Under the pieces are notes generated by a model. That model was not told where the DNA came from. It saw only the letters and a program-made list of their open reading frames with translations, and did no database searches. Both the position numbers and the translations under genes were made by a program. Below are positions 63,157 through 64,000 of a DNA stretch of 64,000 nt, piece after piece. The stretch is from Paragordius varius (Eukaryota; Nematomorpha). The stretch lies in assembly GCA_964247055.1 (NCBI GenBank), contig OZ176055.1, forward strand, positions 8,742,001 to 8,806,000, in the 5' to 3' direction. The number at the start of each line of letters is the position of its first letter. The first letter of the stretch is position 1.

Positions 63157-63757
63157 GTTTGTTTTGCCTACAAATAATATTTTTGTTTCAGCTTTTTCGT
63201 TTTTATTTGTATAATTTAATCGAGAAGGCATTGTTCTTGTAATTAATTATTTCCGATAAGCAAAATATTCCAATAAAAGGTCAGAAGACAGTATTTTTTA
63301 TTTTGTTTCAATTAGTAAAATATATAAAAGTATTTAATTAAAATGGAAAAATGAAACATGCCAAGAATAGTTAATAAACAGATTAATTAATATTTCCTAA
63401 CAATTACTTAAATAAACACGTATAAAACTAAAATTTAAACGTGGGTTAGAGTTTCTTAAAACTCATGCATATACCCTATTTTTATCTCAGGATATACTCA
63501 AATGATCAAAATTATCACATTAAAATGGTTTAACCTAGATTTTTACAAAAAAATTTATATGTAATATACCTTTAATATTTGTTGTCGAGATTTTCGTTTC
63601 TAATGAATCGCATCTTTTTGCAATTTGACTATTTTTAACTTTGGCTGACCAAATAAGATGGGCCAAATTTTTGGTGACCTCTTTTGCCAACGTTATAATT
63701 TCTTCAAATTTTATGGACGTGTCCACCTTCTTATCTGTTAGTTTGTGCACATTTTCG
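61927..63757 (-). CDS. HIP1R: HIP1/HIP1R (Sla2)-type protein, last three exons; gene runs off the right edge
   Basis: Endocytic adaptor linking clathrin and membrane lipid to actin through a C-terminal I/LWEQ (THATCH) domain. Exons seen: 63570-63757, 62443-62621, 61927-62022, with matching phases. The first reads IKFEEIITLAKEVTKNLAHL, then IWSAKVKNSQIAKRCDSLET (I/LWEQ helices; compare FEELIVAAQEIAASTAQLV of relatives). The second ends NLTMHQAKMLEMETQ. The last reads IKVLELESQLEKERSKLLFL then RKNNYHLLDNY and a stop, matching VLELENELQKERQKLGELRKKHY near the C-terminus of HIP1R. This coiled latch follows the actin-binding core. Talin also has an I/LWEQ domain, but its end differs. ANTH and coiled-coil parts would lie beyond position 64000. 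Confidence 0.85.
62918..63119 (-). repeat. short derivative of the tandem-unit repeat, with two hairpins
   Basis: On the minus strand it starts actagcgtaaatctcgtgct beside a TA run and ends tataaatatatagatt. Its right half (gatttgaatgtgtctaccgg ... ccagatcacaaagcc) matches the ends of copies A and B, but the entire tandem core is missing. The G/C-rich left part holds a perfect hairpin gaagtcc-gaa-ggacttc (63065-63081) and a second, gctgc-tac-gcagc (63087-63099). It lies in an intron of the HIP1-type gene. Confidence 0.7.
63117..63154. repeat. (TA)n microsatellite
   Basis: Long uninterrupted TA run directly at the start of the short repeat copy. Confidence 0.9.
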
Positions 63758-63889
63758 CTACCAAGAAAATTTTTTTAAAAAATAAAGATAAAATCCTTTT
63801 TAAGGTCTTTTAAATATTATTCTATAAAAAATATATATTAATTTGTACATTACCTTAAAATACCCCAGAGAAAAGGTGATTTTAATTAA

Positions 63890-64000
63890 AATATGAAGTT
63901 ATGCGGGCAAAGCGTAAAATATATGGACAAATATTTTTTGTTTTCTAAAAGAAAACAAAATTCTTCTAAATTGAAATATAATATATTTAAAAATTTTCAC
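63890..64000. mobile_element. left part of another 271-bp-family MITE, cut by the window edge
   Basis: tatgaagttatgcgggcaaa then gcgtaaaatatatggacaaatattttttg follows the pattern of the left arm at 50143. Truncated by the end of the window. Confidence 0.5.

Overview
This is nuclear DNA of an A/T-rich invertebrate animal. The proteins are clearly metazoan: a BMP2/4-Dpp ligand, COP9 signalosome subunit 2, mitochondrial ATP synthase subunit g, a P-type Na+/K+-ATPase alpha subunit, carnitine O-acetyltransferase and the end of a HIP1/HIP1R-type protein. The standard genetic code fits every exon and introns are GT-AG. I cannot place the phylum from sequence alone. The mixture of introns of only 23-31 bases with large, transposon-filled gaps is an unusual signature.

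Layout. 558-2691 (-): two-exon BMP2/4. 2692-21222: gene desert holding two LINE remnants (about 6000-7125 minus, 9895-13031 plus), a hAT MITE nested cleanly in the second LINE, a long palindromic element, a repeat with tandem ~310-bp units, an old Ty3/gypsy fossil and a mariner scrap. 21223-24737 (-): complete six-exon CSN2. 25892-26396 (-): possible small secreted-protein gene, divergent from the ATP synthase g gene at 26832-27175 (+). 28978-40886 (-): complete 19-exon P-type ATPase whose introns hold MITEs and a minisatellite. 42661-44375: second copy of the tandem-unit repeat. 45756-53889 (-): complete 12-exon carnitine acetyltransferase. 53890-61926: mostly empty, with a recent 115-bp tandem duplication, MITEs and a possible Ly6-type terminal exon. 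61927 to the right edge (-): last three exons of a HIP1-type gene that continues past the window.

The genes are unrelated housekeeping or signalling loci and form no operon or pathway cluster. Splice phases were checked by hand: every reconstructed gene sums to whole codons with conserved residues across each junction. The most interesting observations are the ultrashort introns in three separate genes, the substitutions at cation-site positions in the ATPase, and a repeat family with tandem-unit cores plus a short hairpin-bearing derivative. Repeat boundaries are approximate except where target duplications or terminal inverted repeats fix them.
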